The notes below the pieces were generated by a model that ran no database searches, had not been told where the DNA came from, and worked only from the letters and a program-made list of their open reading frames with translations. From contig LIDE01000021.1 in the NCBI GenBank assembly GCA_001438605.1, positions 1 through 58,933 of the forward strand: a DNA stretch of 58,933 nt. The letters run 5' to 3'. Origin of the DNA: SAR92 bacterium BACL16 MAG-120619-bin48 (GTDB lineage: Bacteria; Pseudomonadota; Gammaproteobacteria; Pseudomonadales; Porticoccaceae). This document shows positions 57,784-58,933 of the stretch, in pieces. The position numbers and the translations under genes are program-made. The stretch's first letter is position 1; the number at the start of each line of letters is the position of its first letter.

Positions 57784-57866
57784 GGCGGCCTCGTAATGCG
57801 CTGCAACCATGATGAGTGACGCTCCCGAAAGGGATGCTCTGGACACAACGGGGTCATTACGACGCC
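57784..57866 (+). promoter_or_regulatory. Candidate structured leader RNA upstream of the second HD-GYP gene
   Basis: GGCG (57784-57787) and TCGTAATG (57791-57798) pair with CATTACGA (57855-57862) and CGCC (57863-57866): 12 bp closed over 56 bases with a three-base bulge on the left. Inside, GA-c-GCTCCC (57818-57826) pairs with GGGA-t-GCTC (57831-57839) around a GAAA tetraloop, with one single-base bulge on each side. The element ends 41 bases before the ATG. It does not show the conserved bases of the c-di-GMP-I riboswitch. It may be a new cis-regulatory RNA or a DNA operator pair. Confidence 0.4.
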
Positions 57867-57907
57867 AGTGCAATGATTTTTAACTTAACTGGGATGTTAG
57901 CAAAACA

Positions 57908-58684
57908 ATGAATCAGGGAATGCAAGAGCCCCCCGCGGCAGAAAAACTAAAAATCAGCAGTATTCCGCTCCATCAAGAGCTACTTCATCGCGATAACCAC
58001 GAATACCAAATTACCACAGACATCTCGTCAGAGCTGCGCGTTGCCACCCTTGCCTATCTCAGTATTCAGCAAGAATTTAACCGCATAGGAAAAGCCGTTA
58101 AGGCTGACCTTCCGCCCGACATAGAGCGCTTAACCCCGTTTATTGATGCGCTGGTCGACAGTATTGTTCGAAATCCAGCCGCGGCTGTGTGGCTGGCACG
58201 GCTTAAAAGTAAAAGCAGCTATGCCCATCGGCACTGCATTTCCTGCGCAATTCTCTGCGGGGCCATGGCGCGCCAGCTCGGCTTAAGTCGCGAAGAGCTA
58301 TTTAACCTCACTCTCTCAGGCCTTCTGATCGACATAGGTAAGCTAAGACTACCAGACGCACTACTGCGAAAAGCGACTGAATTAACCGCGGCAGAAAGTC
58401 ATCTGGCACGCCGCCATATTCAAGACGGGATTGGGATATTGAAGAACACCTCGTTGCCTATAGAAATTATTAATGCCGTTCGCCACCACCACGAGCGCTT
58501 TAACGGCTGTGGTTATCCAAGCCAGTTGGCGGGCACAGACATTCCTCTCTACGCGAGAATTGCAGGGATTGTCGATTGCTACGACGCCCTAACCTCTCCG
58601 CGTTATTATGCGACCCCCATTCCCCACTCTGAGGCGATTTTAAAACTCGCCGGCTGGCGCGCCCGTCTCTTTCAAAAGAATTAG
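57908..58684 (+). CDS. Second HD-GYP protein, lacking DUF3391 and HD histidine; frame broken at the 3' end
   Basis: 258 residues up to an early TAG. Paralogue of the HD-GYP gene at 55.2 kb, sharing RNPAAAVWLARLKS, RHCI, DIGKL, HHERFNGCGYP, IPLYARIAGIVDCYDA and PIPH. It lacks the N-terminal DUF3391 sequence. The HD pair reads Ile-Asp (LLIDIGK). The last ten residues (WRARLFQKN) leave the family pattern, and the homologous sequence resumes in another frame: see the entry at 58655-58933. Its position behind the structured leader suggests separate regulation from the upstream pair. Confidence 0.75.
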   Translation: MNQGMQEPPAAEKLKISSIPLHQELLHRDNHEYQITTDISSELRVATLAYLSIQQEFNRIGKAVKADLPPDIERLTPFIDALVDSIVRNPAAAVWLARLKSKSSYAHRHCISCAILCGAMARQLGLSREELFNLTLSGLLIDIGKLRLPDALLRKATELTAAESHLARRHIQDGIGILKNTSLPIEIINAVRHHHERFNGCGYPSQLAGTDIPLYARIAGIVDCYDALTSPRYYATPIPHSEAILKLAGWRARLFQKN

Positions 58685-58933
58685 TCGACACCTTTATTCA
58701 AGCGATTGGTTTGTATCCACCGGGGTCATTGGTTGAACTCACCAATGGCGAGGTTGCCGTGGTCAGCGACTACAGGACGGGCATGGGCCGAAAACCGAAG
58801 CTAACTATTATTTTAGACGTTAACAAACAGCGCCTCGAGCACAAGAAAGTACTCCAATTGTCCGGCAAGGAAGGCACTATCGATATTGCCAAAACCCTGC
58901 CACCAGACGCTTACAACTTGGACCCCGAAGCCC
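58655..58933 (+). pseudogene. Out-of-frame C-terminal part of the second HD-GYP gene, cut by the window edge
   Basis: In the frame containing GAA TTA GTC at 58679 the translation reads ELVDTFIQAIGLYPPGSLVE, then EVAVVSDYRTGMGRKPKLTI and PPDAYNLDPEA with no stop to the last base. This matches the C-terminus of the paralogue (ELIEAFIQSVGVYPTGTLVE ... GAYGLDPEALYI). One missing base between about 58655 and 58680 explains the shift. The gene would end about four codons beyond the window. Causes: real mutation, sequencing or assembly error, or frameshifting at CAAAAG. Confidence 0.8.

Noticed and set aside
57796-57862. Hammerhead-ribozyme-like pieces (TGATGAG, CGAAA, GTC) in the leader of the second HD-GYP gene
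   Set aside because: The base before TGATGA is A, not the essential C; helix II does not end next to GAAA; helix III cannot form. The GAAA is better explained as a tetraloop.
57758-57907. c-di-GMP-I (GEMM) riboswitch
   Set aside because: Placement is right, but the conserved GCAAA and GACGCAAAGCC-type segments are absent.

Overview
The window reads as a stretch of gammaproteobacterial chromosome, probably a marine, Pseudomonas- or Cellvibrionales-like bacterium; this is inferred from gene content and order, not from a marker gene. Several blocks follow the gene order I remember from Pseudomonas: lpxH-ppiB-glnS-cysS-folD next to a Pro/Arg/His tRNA cluster; dapA-bamC-MBL hydrolase; bepA beside nadA and a PerM-type permease; yccA next to tusE; a sulfite reductase followed by a DUF934 gene. 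No phage, plasmid, transposase or CRISPR was seen, so this is mostly core genome.

Layout. 0-3.1 kb: fadB and a zinc-ribbon methyltransferase, both on the minus strand. 3.2-3.7 kb: a tRNA-Pro/Arg/His operon with its own promoter, then a 12-bp tandem repeat array. 3.8-12.7 kb: folD, an atypical crotonase, a stand-alone TfoX C-terminal-domain protein, a glycerophosphodiesterase/glycerol-3-phosphate dehydrogenase pair, cysS, glnS, ppiB and lpxH. 12.7-16.9 kb: yccA, tusE without tusBCD, trmA, a DUF2489 protein and rmuC. 16.9-25 kb: an AddAB-like nuclease/helicase pair, DAHP synthase and a Pam18-like J-domain protein. 25-32.3 kb: an Atm1-type exporter, a PEP-CTERM-like secreted protein, cmoM, dapE, an EamA permease, rsmJ and a small LRR lipoprotein. 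32.35-32.7 kb: an AT-rich gap between convergent genes with three DnaA-box matches. 32.7-37.7 kb: the dapA-bamC-MBL cluster, lpxL and fabV. 37.9-44 kb: a FemAB-like protein, glyoxalase I and aceEF. 44.3-51.4 kb: an M16 peptidase lipoprotein, PerM, bepA, a second (13-bp) tandem repeat array, nadA and an unlisted 43-residue membrane protein. 51.7-55.1 kb: cysI-like reductase, DUF934 and a cation antiporter.

The right end (55.2-58.9 kb) is the most unusual part. It is a cyclic-di-GMP cluster of two paralogous HD-GYP proteins, both lacking the histidine of the HD dyad, with a GGDEF-EAL protein between them whose GGDEF motif is degenerate. The second HD-GYP gene has a leader that can fold into a long-range 12-bp helix enclosing a GAAA-capped hairpin. 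Its reading frame is broken near its 3' end and resumes one frame away, running off the window.

Functional links include lipid turnover (fadB, crotonase, glycerophosphodiesterase feeding a GlpD-type dehydrogenase), outer-membrane assembly and lipid A (lpxH, lpxL, bamC, bepA), lysine/peptidoglycan supply (dapA, dapE), tRNA and rRNA modification (trmA, cmoM, tusE, rsmJ) and sulfite reduction.
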